The position numbers and the translations under genes are program-made. From positions 110,688,221-110,752,220 of the forward strand of contig OX377202.1 of the NCBI GenBank assembly GCA_947396885.1: 64,000 nt of DNA, written 5' to 3'. The notes beneath the pieces were generated by a model that had not been told where the DNA came from, ran no database searches, and saw only the letters and a program-made list of their open reading frames with translations. Shown here piece after piece: positions 29,788 to 41,822 of this stretch. Source of the DNA: Heligmosomoides polygyrus polygyrus (lineage: Eukaryota > Nematoda > Chromadorea > Rhabditida > Heligmosomidae). Position 1 is the first letter of the stretch; every line of letters starts with the position of its first letter.

Positions 29788-32700
29788 CTATTGAGGCCAG
29801 TCGATGGTCGTTGGTCCACGCTGTGACGGAAACACGGAAATGGTCGATACCTCAGAAGTGGGTCGATAGATACGTAACGACACAAGAGCAAATCGACGGT
29901 ATTCCTTAAGGAAGGCGATTATAATGATAGGACTAAACAGAGGAAATGATGCCATCAAGATGGAGCAGACGGAGGTGAGGAATGGAGTCGAGGTCACTCC
30001 ACCGAAGAAGAGGATGTATACCAAGAAGCATGGCGCGTGGAGAAAACAGAGCGGACACGCTGACTGAAATTATTATTTTTTGTAAAATAAATGTCAGATC
30101 TTTTTTACACTGAGGTGTGGGGTTGTATACGAAAAAATTTCCTTGAACTTGTTTTACGGGGTATAATCGAAGAACTGTACATACCTGTAGCAGCAACAGC
30201 ACGAACATCTGCCGATGAAGCTCCTTCAGTCGGCTACTGTAGATAGCCTTCTTCAAAGTTGTGTGAATTTTGAAAGCAGCCCAGCTGATTATTGCGCCCA
30301 ATGCCGACATCAAAAGAACCAACGCAATAAACAGTGTAAACGTCAGCACAGTGAAAGTCTGAATAATGTAGAAGATTTTTTAGAGCATAAAAGGTTCCAA
30401 ATCCTGAGCCATACCTTCATGGAGACTCCTATTATGGCCAATTCGGTCACACGTAGGCCAGTGTTGTCTAGAATAATGGCTCCCAACTCCTCATCCAAGG
30501 ATGGAGTTGGCCAAAAAACGATCCTGATGATGGACAACCAAAATGCAATGATAAGCGCATTGCAAATCAGACCCAGAGTCACATTGCGTCTGCACAGCAG
30601 GACGTTGAATAGCTGGCCTCTGGAATAGGAACAGAACAGTGGACAAGCCAATTTGATGAGATAATTTTAGCTGAAATCATGCGGTCGTTTTCCCAGTTTA
30701 ATAGGCTAGATGACGACATCTAATTTTAAGGTAAAAGCACTAATATAAGTAGTGGTGGACGCAAATGCGTAGTTGAGTATGTGTGTAGTTGAGCTAATTC
30801 GTCGTCCGTTCATTGTTTTTTCCGTCTGCCCATCCGTGCAGAATTGATGGCTGGTAAAAGAAGATCAATCCTGTTGGGAGGGGGCAACCGTAATGTGTCA
30901 GATGCATGCGTCATCCTATAGCACACATTCCTTGAATTTAAATAGTAGCCCTAGTTAGATGGGATGACAGCTGAAGATTTTGTAGAAAACCAAGGAAGAG
31001 ATTAAAGATGCAAATCTCCACATGCCCCTCCCGATTAGGATAGATCCAGAATATCTCATCTCGCTCGCACGATCGAAATAGATTTTTGTAGGGAGATGGG
31101 TGCTGTAACTCGGAGTCACTCAAATACCTTGACTTCGTAGCAATCGAGAATATCAATTATCCACCAATCAATACCGATCGATTTTGTCGGTTTCTGAGGA
31201 AATCATATATTGGGTTGGTGCATAAGTTCTCGGACATTTGATCCCTCCTGAATTGAAAGCGCATTTTCCCGCCAAATTTCTCACATGTATCAACGCCTAA
31301 ATGATCGATCGATAGAGAAAGGAAAGGGCTACAGAACTGTTCCTAACATTTACTTCTGCGTTGTTAACGTCAGCTATTATGGCTAAGCAATTCATCCCAA
31401 CTGAGACGCATATTCGGCTCGTCATGCTATTCCTGCATCAATCTGGCCTCAATGCCAACGAGTCGTATCGTCGCCTGAAGGATGTTTACAACGAGAGTGC
31501 TCCTGCTCGAAGCACTGTGTACCAGTGGTTCTCGAAGTTTGCAGTTGGTGAATTCTCCGTTGAAGATAATGAACGAGAAGGGCGCCCGATGACACTGGAT
31601 TTGGATGGCCTCCGAAGTAGAGTGGAAGCGGACCCATACCCATCCACTCGCGAACAATCAAGCACTCTTGGTGTTGGTCACTCAACAGTCGTTCGAGGAT
31701 TGAAGTCGATTGGCAAGGTGCAAAAATTGGGTCGCTGGGTACCTCACGACTTGACACAACATGACATGGATCGCAGAGCCGATGTCGCTCTGTCTCTCCT
31801 TACCCTCAGACGTACCCACGGATGGCTGGACAACCTTGTCACCGGGGATGAGAAGTGGATACTCTACTCTAATTATCACCGGCGTGCACAGTGGGTTGGA
31901 GGCAACTGGAGAGGCAGAGGACGTTCCGAAACCCGACCTTCACGTGAAAAAGGTGATGCTATGCATTTTGTGGAGCGTTCTTGGCGTAGAATACTGGGAG
32001 CTGCTGGACGAAGGGACAACAGTGACGGCAGAGGTTTGCGTCAACCAACTGAGGAAGTTGAGGGCCCACCTTCAAACCACACGAGGAGAGCAAGTGAAGG
32101 TGTATTTTCAACACGACAACGCTAGACCGCATATTGCTAGAGCGACGGCGGCTGAGTTGGCAGACTACGGATGGACCGTTCTTCCACATCCACCTTACTC
32201 ACCGGATCTCGCTCCTTCTGATTATCATTCGTTTTCAAGCCTTCAATGCTATTTGGATGGCCAGCAATTTAGGAACCGAGAGGATGTCAAGGAGGCACTG
32301 CTCACATTTTTCGAATCACAACCGGCCACGTTTCGGAGGTTCAAATGATTTGATATTGTTGTTCGCATGTTGTGATAATAAATATTTCATGCCCCAAATG
32401 TCCGAGAACTTATGCACCAACCTAATATCATTGTTCAGGTTGGCTTCACTGACTGCTGGTGTATTAATTTGCGGGCATCTCTACTGGCTCTCTGAGTGTG
32501 TCTTCCGTATAGGTAAGGTTTGAAATCCATCAGCATAAATCAGCTGATCGATTTCGATTATTCGAAGCCTTCTTAGATGCACCATAAACCGTTCTCATGT
32601 CAAATTGGACGCTTGAGATGAATCTAGACGCCTTCAAAATCTGATCGCACGTATTTCCAAATCAAATTAGACTCTCGTCGCACCACAAACTGCTACTCTC

Positions 32701-33594
32701 GCGGGAGCTTTATTTGTATCATAAAATCGATAATATTGATCAACACTTAATAATCGAGCTCTTTGAATCAGCCATCATATATTTCCGATTTCTACTTCAC
32801 GCGGTCACCCGCTGAAAATCTATAATCCGTTGATGATTCTTATTGATTTGGTCGATTTTCTTTAGTGATCATAAAGCTCCTACAACGGCCTTTACACTCG
32901 CGTCACTCGACGTTGATTGGCTGGCTGATTGTGTTTACCAAAGGTGGAGTCGGCGGCCATTTATTTTGCGCAGACGCACGATCCGATGGGCTAACCCATT
33001 TAATTAATCACAAAATAATTATGATTAGTTGTAAGCTGACAAACTTGCAGACTTGAACGTATCTGTAGATGAAGCTGTCCGTCACCAACACCATCGAGCT
33101 GGCGAACGCCATACAGAAGAGCATCATAAGACCCAGTCCTTCCGCTCTCTCGCGAAGTGGCCCATAGGCAAGGAATACGAACGCGAAGTCCCTTGATAGA
33201 GTTATCTAGAACCATCGTTAGAGTTTCCTAATCGCAAGTTCTCAAGTAGTACTTAATTTTCAGGAATCCATTAAATTTGAAGTAATTTTTACTTCAAAAA
33301 TAGTGCACTGTTTTTCTGGTTTTGAATATGAGGGCAGTAGACTTAGCTGAAACAATTTCTCTTGAACAATGACGCCTTAAAAAGTGCAGAAAAGGTAAGA
33401 GTTCAACCTACAGGTGCGAGGAGAATGATGCACGTGGAGAAGAGCAGATCCTGCAGTGCCGTCGCAAGAAAGAAGTGCTTGTAGGCGTTGAGATTTCGCA
33501 CAGGGCAGCGAAGATACAGGTAGAGCAGATAGAAGTTGGCCACCAGTGATAGCGATGAAATCACTTGGCAGATGACGGCGATCTCTTGATACAT
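29788..33594 (-). CDS. Str-superfamily seven-transmembrane chemoreceptor, five exons
   Basis: Predicted 332-residue sensory GPCR. Exons in transcript order: 33412-33594, 33045-33205, 30415-30619, 30185-30358, 29788-30063, phases 0, 2, 0, 0, all GT-AG. Landmarks: ANFYLLYLYLRCPVRN (TM1 and first loop), LVTDSFIYRYVQVC (YRY motif), LICNALIIAFWLSIIRIVFW (TM4), TFTLFIALVLLMSALGAIIS (TM5), LKELHRQMFVLLLLQ, then SACPLCFLHAP (TM6) and FPLFSPIIIIAFLKEYRR (TM7). A TTCAG acceptor 37 nt upstream of the ATG may receive the spliced leader. Intron 2 (2.4 kb) carries an antisense mariner and a MITE, yet the reading frame is intact throughout. Closest paralog in the window: 59546-61974. Confidence 0.93.
30863..31047. 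mobile_element. Small MITE with GGATCTATCC-type ends
   Basis: Left GATCAATCCTGTTGGGAGGG and right CCCCTCCCGATTAGGATAGA are inverted counterparts. Internal order matches 54068-54243. The outer terminus (GGATCTATCCTA) is shared with the larger element at 43118-43548. In intron 2 of the receptor gene. Confidence 0.65.
31210..32425 (+). mobile_element. Mariner, sister of 22497-23770, frameshift and C-terminal deletion
   Basis: Ends TTGGGTTGGTGCATAAGTTC and ACTTATGCACCAACCTAA, TA on both sides. The transposase starts at 31379 (MAKQFIPTETHIRLVMLF) with helix-turn-helix, VTGDEKWILYSNYHRRAQWV (first Asp), then a frameshift near 31890. FQHDNARPHIARATAAEL and PPYSPDLAPSDYH follow in another frame. The coding end (about 60 bp after FESQPATF) is deleted. 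Antisense to the receptor gene in whose intron 2 it sits. Confidence 0.92.
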
Positions 33595-34006
33595 CTTTTG
33601 GTCGTGTCTGTTCGTGCGCCAGCTTTACACCTGAATTTTAAACTTTTATCCCCACTTCAGTTGCTCTTGGAATTCAAGATGCAATTCGACCGAAAATGAA
33701 GCTACTCAAGATTGGAAACGTAGTGGACAGAAACTTTAAGGTTTACTAACCACGACGTACAAAAAAGGTTGATGTTGAGATGCCCATAATTTCTTGGCAT
33801 TTTTACCCTTCAGTAGCACCATAGTTCTAGAGCACAGCCGGGGAGTGGAAAAGCGTGGCAAGGAGTGGAAAAGCGAAAGTGATTTGTCTGGTGTTGAGAC
33901 TGCGCTACACTCCCATTCAAAATTTCGTAATATTTGTCTTATTTGATACGTAATGTAGGCGTATTTTTCATACAATTTCTATAGCGGAAGGACGCACGAG
34001 TTTCTA
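33595..34006. other. Upstream region of the receptor gene
   Basis: Contains the TTCAG acceptor at about 33631-33636 (minus strand) before the receptor start. The remainder has no recognisable gene. Promoter elements cannot be assigned by eye. Confidence 0.4.
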
Positions 34007-34891
34007 CCAGGCTATCCAATAATGCTTGTCCGAAAATTTCACAGTTTTTAATTTTTTTTTCAACTTTATTGAAAAACAAGTATAATCAACAATATAATCA
34101 CCACAGTTATCCACAACAGTGACCCATCGATTGGGCAGGTCGCCGATGCCCTTCGCCTAGAACTCCGGGGGCTGCGACTCGAAGAAGTCCGCGATGTCGA
34201 TTTGAGGTTGTTGTAGTTGGTGGATTTTCTTCCGGCCAAATGGTGCTTCAGCGGGCAGAACAATGGTAGTCGGAGGGGCGAGGTCCGGGGAATACGGCGG
34301 ATGGGCAACCGTCTCCCAGCCGAGTGTCGCCAACTTCTGCTGGGTCTCCTTCGCCAGGTGGGGGTGCGCATTGTCGTGCAGCAGGTGGACCGAGGCCCGT
34401 CGGGGACGTTTTTCTCGGATGGCGGCGGCCAGTTTCTCGAGCTGATCGCTGTAGATGGAGGCGGTGACCGTCCTGCCTTGCGGGAGCAGCTCGAAGTGCA
34501 GCATGCCCTTGGCGTCCCACCAGCAGCAGAGCATGATCTTCAGCGGGTGCTCCCTGTCCTCGAGGCTCGTGTCGCCGCTCTCGAAACGATTGACCAGCGC
34601 CTGACTGTGCGTTGGAGCACTGCGTCCTCCTTGCACGCTCTGCAGATGTTGGCGACCGCGGTGCCCGTGTCGCTGCCCAGCAGCACTCGTAGTACAAGAA
34701 CGTACGAATTGACCTTGGTCCATTTCAGCTTGTACTGGTAGCTAGACGCGGCGACTGCGCCTTATATACCCCTAGCGTGGAACTCTGGAGAACCGTCTAG
34801 AAGGTTTTTACACTTGCCTGATATTATAACACTTCTAAGGAAAATTATAGAATTTTGAAATTTTTCGGACAGGAATTATTGGACAGCCTGG
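34007..34891 (-). mobile_element. Internally deleted mariner, keeps catalytic domain
   Basis: Same family as 10628-11541: ends CCAGGCTATCCAATAATGCT and the reverse complement of TTATTGGACAGCCTGG. On the minus strand it has the start of the N-terminal domain up to RFESGDTSLEDREH. A jump then leads to LKIMLCCWWDAKGMLHFELL, VHLLHDNAHPHLAKETQQKL (second Asp), PPYSPDLAP and the C-terminus FFESQPPEF. The deletion removes the second helix-turn-helix and the first catalytic Asp. Confidence 0.9.
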
Positions 34892-35334
34892 AACGTATTA
34901 CTCCTCTAGACCATTAGTTTGAGGAACGCTTTTGGTTAGCCAAAATAGAACAAAAACTAGAACTTTGGTCTGGAGCTAGTGTTTTGAGATGAAACTAGAA
35001 GTTGTGTATGCAGGTCATAAGAAAAATATTCCTCGACAGGATATTCTTATCCTTTAAAAACAGTACAGTAGACAGCAGAACAAAGAGAAAGAGCCGTAGG
35101 TAAAGGTGATTTTTATCGTTTTTAAAATCCTGCTGAAAATTTATAAAAATCAGCATAAACATGCAGACCCATCAAAAGGTTCTTGCAGAGAAAATCATCG
35201 CCTTTCGAGTGCTGTATAAAGTTGTGGAAAAAATACTCAAATGTAGGTAGAGAGAAGAAGCTGCCGGTCAAGATGCCGTAGAAAAGGAATAGAAGGATCT
35301 TCCTCGAAGATAATTTTTTCTTTTTTGGCGGCCC
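34892..35334. other. No gene recognised
   Basis: No domain or terminal repeat recognised in about 440 bp. Confidence 0.4.
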
Positions 35335-35505
35335 ACTTCAATGGCTGAAAAATTGACAAGACGAAGGGGAGAAAAACGAGGCATACCTTCTGATAGAGTA
35401 GGTCATTCTCTTGTAAAGATGTATAACGTTGTGCGAAAAACTTTCTGCGAAATTTAGAATAAATTGTGAAAAAACGGCGGAAGGACTTAGCTTCCAACCT
35501 AGTAT
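35335..35505 (+). repeat. Half-MITE related to the foldback element at 3009-4053
   Basis: Shares the right-arm blocks CACTTCAA, AAAATTGACAA, TTCTGATAGAG, GCGAAAT and GGCGGAAGGACTTA with that element and ends CCAACCTAGTA, a decayed mariner-type terminus. The mirror half is not seen nearby. Confidence 0.5.
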
Positions 35506-35722
35506 AGTCGGTTTGTCCATCTATCCCTCTGTCCGACCAGGCACCTGCGCAAAATTGATAGCTGATGGAAAGATTCCTAATTTCGATCTCTTGTTGGACA
35601 TCGGGTTGGGTCCGTAGCAGTTAAACCAGTAACTGCTCAAATACATTTGCTTCACTACAGTAAACAGCATAGATTATCCCACCACTGCTTATCGATTGAA
35701 ATTATCGATTTCGATGTTTCAG

Positions 35723-35968
35723 GCGCGTAGTAGCGCAGTCAGAGAAGGCGCCAGGGTTCTTGGTTCGGATTTTCTGCCCGGTTAGCCTAGGCCTTCCATC
35801 TCTATGGGATCGGTGAATTGGTACCAGACTTGTCTGTCCATTGGCCACGGTAGGTCATTGTACAGGCCAAATACACATTTAAATCGTCCCCACGATGTCC
35901 TGTAGATGTAGAATGCGCCGTGCACAACAGTTGACTCACGCCTTTCCTTTATCCTGTATTTTTTATCC
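35723..35968 (+). mobile_element. tRNA-derived SINE (SINE-A), diverged full-length copy
   Basis: GGCGCGTAGTAGCGCAGTCA with box A, box B GGTTCGGATTTTC, then TTGGTACCAGACTTGTCTGT, GGCCACGGTAGGTCATTG, and the TTTATCCTGTATT tail. A segment after TTGTCTG is deleted. Confidence 0.75.
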
Positions 35969-36477
35969 ATTATTATCGATTTCTGGTGGAAATTCCCAAC
36001 CATTAATCGAGTCGGTTATGAATTGCGCCACGACAGGGTACATACATATGTAGTTAGAGGCGCATTACCTATCGGTTGTAACTTAGGCACCACGATCGTA
36101 TCTTTGGTGCCGGTTAACAACTCATATTCAGATCTGACACAACACATCAACAAAACAAAACATTGATTCTCAGATGTGCTATGTAAATATTCGGAATTGT
36201 TGTTTTTGTGAAAATTTAGTCAATCAGGGTTGTTGCTGAAAACAAACATTCTGCAATAACGGGCGCAAAAACAGGTGTATTTTCCATCTGCTAAACTCCA
36301 GGTAAATTGCATTTACACGACCGATCAAGCAAACATTGTGACACGTGGGGCAAGTTCAGAGCGCGACCTGGACGTTCGACGACCAGGCGATTTCCGCAAA
36401 TCTGCACAAAATTGCGTGTTCCCTACAGTCTTCATCTCAAAAAAGTCCTGTTTTTCCGCTTCTATACATGCTTTCTA

Positions 36478-36790
36478 CCTCAGTTACCTCCGGAATTCCG
36501 AGCTTCGCCGACGTTCGAAGATCAGAGACGCTGTCGCGTGGGCGAAGTTGTCGGAAATTAGGTGGGCCAGAAACGTAATGCGCAAACACCCGCTAGATAA
36601 GAGCCGTCACCGACTGGATTCCGCGGGCCATCGAGAGAACATGAGGGTGCCCCCAACACTTTGGGCGGGCCTCTTTGTGAAAGCCCTGAATTGACGACAT
36701 GACACTCTCCGTGTCCCTCGAGCAAGGAGGATCCATTAGAGCACTCTGGCACGCGACAGGGCGCTGCTGGCGCCCGCTCGAGCAAGTTGA
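36478..36790 (+). mobile_element. 3' tail of an RTE-type retrotransposon
   Basis: Plus-strand frames encode LRRRSKIRDAVAWAKLSEIR, WARNVMRK and, further on, DTLRVPRARRIH and STLARDRALL, the same C-terminal tail as at 28030-28350 but from a different copy. Stops and frameshifts are present and the 5' end is truncated. Confidence 0.75.
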
Positions 36791-37689
36791 TCATCAACGG
36801 GACGACAGGTGATACAGGTGATACATGCTTTAGACTTTTCCAAAAATGGCCACAGAGTACACCTACATGTCCTTTTGTGGCGTCCTCTATGTAGGTCATA
36901 CCAACCAATCGGGTCTAAAATTTCACACTCTGGGGAAGTGCACGGGGCAGTACCAATCAAAAACATGTAGAAAAGTGTTTCTGTTTACCTGCAATTTTCA
37001 CGCCTTTTAAGTTCTGAAGCTTTACTGCCGGCAAAGATATGGTGCTTGAAGCAATGTTTACATTTTTTGGAACAACCTGTATTTCATTCGGATAAGTGTG
37101 ACTCAAAAATCTTAGAGCGCTTCTCAAGAATCACCATCAAAAAACTACAGGCGAGCTGGTGCTGCTTGGAAAATTCATTTTCTCACTAAGATTTTGCTAA
37201 AAATCAAGAGTTATTAAAACAGAACAGGCGTTTTGCATGCTGAGATGCAAAACTTTCTTAACCAAACGGCCGCCGTCGAAGCAATAGGTAGAGCAACAGG
37301 CAGGTGGCTTCAGCAGCAAACACGCACATCTGGTTCTAGAATTATTCACAGGATTTCTAAGAGACTTTCTAATCTGTTTTCACAACATCATGTTTTCCAT
37401 TTGGATACGTCATCCAGTGAAAGGGCCAATCAAGGAATCGTTTTCGACGTCTTCACAGCATTCTGAAAGGCGACAGTATCCAATTTCATCACATTTGTTT
37501 ATTTATTTACTTGCAGGTGGACAGCCATGTAAATAGAAAGTAAATAGGATCAACACACAGAAATCTCTAAGCCTAAAAACACGATGAGCTATTACGAATC
37601 GTCCACAAGATTAAGTAGTGTTCTGAATCTCCGTATTGTGTAAGGAATGTGTGTGTCCTTCTTGGAGAACTTCGAGACCTCAATGCCAG
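36791..37689. other. No gene recognised
   Basis: Mixed sequence. A short TTTA-type run near 37498 may be the tail of the minus-strand RTE copy beginning at 37690. No protein motif seen. Confidence 0.4.
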
Positions 37690-39420
37690 GACAATTGATG
37701 AAAAATGCTGCTCTTACATTACACCTTCTCCTTCATCAGCGTTTGTCCCATTCGAGGCGGGGTCCGCTCTTCTGGTATGATGACTTCACTTTTCGCGATG
37801 AAATGCTTGATCGGGATGGACACCGGCAATCTTTAGGTCCACATTCAACGTATCAAGCCAACGCTGCTTCATCTGCCCTTTAGGCCGTTTTTCGGGCACA
37901 TCTATGTTAAGACCAGTCTTCAGAACAGTGTCACCACTAGCGCCAAGAACGTGGCCATACCACCGAAGGCGAGCTTCACGTAACTTGTCAGCAACTGGAG
38001 CGACACCGAATCTCTGACTTATTGCATCGTTCCGATTATGAGGTGCCTTTCAATCCCCGTAGTAACAGGCCAGCTCTCAGCTCCGTAAATAGCTACAGGT
38101 CGGACGATCCTCATGTCACATAAAGCGCCTGTCATCGAGCGCCATTTGGATCATGCTGCACTCACGCGTGAATTAACTTCGAATGTCAGACTACCGTCGG
38201 CACTATTGCAGAACTAAGGTACTTGGAGCTTGTCGTCCGTACGAGCGCAGTGCCATTGATCTCAATGGACACGGCCTCGTTTAAGTCTTTCGTCAAGTAC
38301 TCAGATTTTTTGACGTTTAGCTTGAGCCCGAACATCGCCAAGCGGTCGTACCAAGCTTGCGCTTGTCGCTCGAGTTCGCTCTTCTCTTCGCTTGCAAGCA
38401 TTACGTCATCTGCATACAGCAGCGTCTAGGGGGCAGGCTTCTGAAGGTCTTTCGAAACGGCATCCAGTACGACGATGAAAAGGAGCGGGGAAAGGGCAGA
38501 GCCTTGGTGAACATCGACCGAGGTAGGAAAGTGCGCCGATGTGCCGACTGGCGCTCGCACCCTACTCTTTAGGCAAGAGCAAAGTATGCACACCTACTCG
38601 ATAAGCTTTTCGGGAACACCGTGCTGCCGTAACGCGTACCATATGGCCTCACGCGGTACACGATCGAATGCTTGCTCTAGGTCGAGAAAAGCTAGGTGCA
38701 GCGGCGTCTCATTTTCGCGGCATTTCTCTATCAAAATACGAGCAGCAGATATGGCATTGATGGTGCCACAGCCCGCTAGAAGCCACCTTGATTGGTGGAA
38801 GGCTGAACGATATCGCGAATACATCCATCCACAATTTGCTCGAAGATTTTCATTTGAGTGCAAGATGATTGGACGGTAATTCGTACAGTCCGCAGGACTG
38901 CCTTTTTCTTCCAAATCGGGATTGTCGTGCTTTCCTGCCAAACACTAGGTACCTTCTTTTCTACAACAACCTGGTTGAATAACTCAACTCACTCGGCGGA
39001 GTGGCGTTCTACCCCCGCCCTTTAAACAGAGGCGTGGCAAATGTCTGCGTCTTCACTATCTCGTAAGGCAGCCACTGGACTTTCGAGCAAGCCCAGGGGG
39101 TTGGGGGTGGGCGGGCCAGGGGGAAGAGGGATAGAACGCTCGACCCCCAACTCACTCAGCAGGATTCGAGCACCTAAACTCTATAGGTCGACCCGCTATA
39201 ACGTCGGGACCCGTTCTTTTGCCTTCATCTTCTTCAAAGCCGCTTCCCTCTATTCCACAGTGATTTTCTGCACGGGACCGTGCGTAGCGATACACAAGGG
39301 ACAGGCGGATGAGCAAACTCTACTGTCGAAATTCTATCGAAGTAGTCATGTCATTGTTCCATAGTCCTTTTGCGGTTCGTTAGTAGATGGCCGTTCTCAT
39401 CGTTAATGCCCAAGAATTTC
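37690..39420 (-). mobile_element. RTE-type retrotransposon fragment, reverse transcriptase and tail
   Basis: Minus-strand pieces in order: FLGINDENGHLLTNRKR (before the RT domain), KKGSPADCTNYRPIILHSN (RT block 1), IAFLDLEQAFDRVPREAIWY-type core as HLAFLDLEQAFDRVPREAIW (block A), SELERQAQAWYDRLAMFGLK, LNVKKSEYLTKDLNEAVSIE, RFGVAPVADKLREARLRWYG and HPDQAFHREKWSHHTRRADP. Frameshifts and internal losses separate them. Between about 38990 and 39205 there is foreign sequence shared with 25450-25520. Confidence 0.88.
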
Positions 39421-39493
39421 TGCCAAAGCACACCATCGTCAAACCGAGGAAAAAACGTCCTCGGTCTGACGATGGTGTGCTTTGGCAGAAATT
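39415..39493. repeat. Near-perfect 36-bp palindrome, 7-nt spacer
   Basis: AATTTCTGCCAAAGCACACC through CCGAGGA is repeated in inverse as TCCTCGG through GGTGTGCTTTGGCAGAAATT with one mismatch. The left arm is RTE coding sequence (DDGVLWQKF on the minus strand), so the right arm is an inverted copy of the 5' end of the truncated RTE fragment. Confidence 0.85.
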
Positions 39494-39825
39494 GAAGGCC
39501 TTCCGTCGGCTATCATAGTCACTTAACTCTCACCCTGATCGGTTAAATTTGAAAGAAGATAGATACTATCGATCGATATTGAGTGTCTTCTCCCCGCCGT
39601 GAATGCCTTCCTCCAACGATGATAGTCACTTAACTCCCACCCTGAGAAAATCTATAATATCAATAGATATTGAATGCCTTAGCTCCCTGCTCTGAAGGCC
39701 TGCCGTCGACAATCATAATCACTCAACTCCCACCCTGATCGGTTAAATCTGAAAGAAAATCAATAATAGCGATCGATATTGATTGCTTCCACCTGCAATG
39801 AAGGTCTTCCGTCGACCACTATCTG
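39492..39825. repeat. Tandem repeat, units about 92-107 bp
   Basis: Three units marked by GAAGGCCTTCCGTCG or variants, ATAGTCACTTAACTCCCACC and CGATCGATATTGA. The middle unit is about 15 bp shorter. A partial fourth unit begins at 39799. Confidence 0.8.
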
Positions 39826-39966
39826 AATCCCCAGGCATCCTAAGCGACGTTTTCGGCACGTATCGTGAACCCTCACGCACATTGGGCGACGTCCTTGGCA
39901 CATCTTCTGAATCTCCAGACACTTTGGTCGACGTGTTCGGCACGTCCTCGGAATTCCCAGGCACGT
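39826..39966. repeat. Minisatellite, units about 42-45 bp, open on both strands
   Basis: Three to four units of TCNCCAGACACTTTGGTCGA-type sequence ending CGGCACGTC. Unit length is a multiple of three in most steps, so both strands stay open: plus strand SDVFGTYREPSRTLGDVLGT, minus strand SEDVPNTSTKVSGDSEDVPR. It could be the remnant of a repeat-containing coding exon or an ordinary minisatellite. Confidence 0.7.
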
Positions 39967-40259
39967 CGCAGATGTCTGAGCATTTTCCGCTATTTTATGA
40001 CTAATTTTCCTCCCCTCCCCCATATTTTATGAGTAGTTTCTGCGACGGCTTTTCCGATCGAATGCTCTTAGCGGATTGTTATATAGAATGATAGTTTGAT
40101 TCTTTATTAAACTATGTATTCACACGATAGTACTAAAAACGACTAAAACAATCATTAGAAAAGCATGACAGAAATGATGTACTATTCAACCAAGCTGAAG
40201 GCTGAGGATCAACTTTGAAAACGTCTAGAAACAAGGAGAGGAAAGGAAAGCACGCCATC

Positions 40260-41790
40260 GCCAAAGCGGGGATAGCGAGATCGCAAGTTCTTTGACATCA
40301 ATGATGAGAGCCGCCAACTTCTGACAGACCCAGAAAGGCGGTGGAGCGATGGCCCACTATGTTCTTGCCTCATCAGGCCACTCCTTCTACGGCTGCTGTC
40401 CGGTCCACAAGACCACCGTTGAAGAAACAGATGATGCTCTGAAGATAATGAATACTGGCAAGGTAACAGGCCCCCGTGACCTGGCATTCGATTTATGGAA
40501 ATCTCTGGTATCCAAGTTCTGTGTAGCCAAGTTCCTTAATCAGGTTGTAGCGGAGAAGGTGCCTGACTGTTGGCGCCAAAGTACGAAGAAGAAGGGCAGT
40601 CCTGCGGAATGCTCCAACTGCCGTCTGATATGCCTGCTTTCGCACAGCATGAAGATCTTTGAGCGAAATGTCGGTGGACGAATTCGGGACACCATCCAGC
40701 TTTTCAGCCATCAGTGCGGCTTCGTAGCTGGCTGTGGCGCCATTGATGCCACACACGCCGCCCGCCTTCTGTTAGAGAAGCATCGTGAGAAGCAGAAGTC
40801 AGTGCATATCGCCTTCCTCGACTTGGAGAAGGCCTTTGACAGCGTACCACGTGAAGTGATATGGTACGCCTTGTGACATCATGGAGTTCCTGAAGAGCTC
40901 ATAGAGTGGGTGCGAATTCTCTACTTCTGCCCGAAGATTCAAGTGGATGCTGCAGCGGGTACCTCGATGGGATTCCGGTTACGCGAGGTATTCAGAAGCC
41001 AGTCCTATGTACATCGCTTCTTGCTGATGACGCGATGATCGTGAGCGGCAGGTGCGAGCTGCTAAGGGCGACCGCCTGGCCATGTTCAGACTCCAACTGA
41101 ACTGTAGAAGAGTGGGTACCTAACGACCGACGTAAAGTACCCCGACTCCATTAAGGTTAACGGGATTAACTGGGCTTGCATGCATTTCCGTCTTCAAGTA
41201 CTTGGGATCAGCAATGCTCCCAACGGTGGTCCGATGACTGAAGTCAACTCATGCGCCAGTGCAAATTGCTCCAAACGGCGTCCTTGAACTGGCGTACTCT
41301 GCGATAGGAACATAAGAGAGCGCTAAAAGTCAAAAACCGCCGTCATCCGCCCAGTGACATTGTACAGCATTGAGTGTTGGCCTGCGACTAAGAGAGCTGA
41401 ACCTCAGCGTCATGGAGACGAGGATGCAGTCCTATACGGAAGGAGTCATGCGCCAGTACCACAGCCGAAACGATGACATTTGGCAGAAGTTCGGTGTTGC
41501 GCCGATAGCTGACAAGATGCGCGAAGCTCGCTTGCGATGGTACGGCGACGTTGTGCTTGGGAAAAGAGACAGCGTCCGCAAGATAGACCTTGATTTTGAG
41601 GTGTTTGGGGGACAGTCTAGAGGGCTTCCGAAGTAGTTCAGGTCTGACACGTTACACACGGAAATGAAAGAGGTTGGTGACCACCTTGATCAAGCGCAGG
41701 ATCGAAAAGATGATGTTACTGCGTCACAAGAGCAGATGCCGCGAAGATGGTGAACAAACGCTGAAGAAGAAGAGAATACACAGGATGTGT
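40260..41790 (+). mobile_element. RTE-type retrotransposon fragment, divergent to 37690-39420
   Basis: Plus-strand pieces: VEETDDALKIMNTGKVTGP, KKGSPAECSNCRLICLLSHS, IAFLDLEKAFDSVPREVIWY (RT block A with its catalytic Asp), a stop after WYAL, LLADDAMIVSG (the ADD catalytic box), then KFGVAPIADKMREARLRWYG and a tail ending near RIHRMCC. Interrupted by stops and frameshifts. Its last 180 bp are included in the segmental duplication to 51445. Confidence 0.88.
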
Positions 41791-41822
41791 TGTTTTGTTA
41801 CTTTCCAAACTTTGTAGGTTCA

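Noticed and set aside
29933..30349. A 138-residue minus-strand frame running through exon 4 into exon 5 of the receptor
   Set aside because: The intron happens to be open but joins exon 5 in the wrong frame; splicing at the conserved GT-AG sites restores the family sequence.
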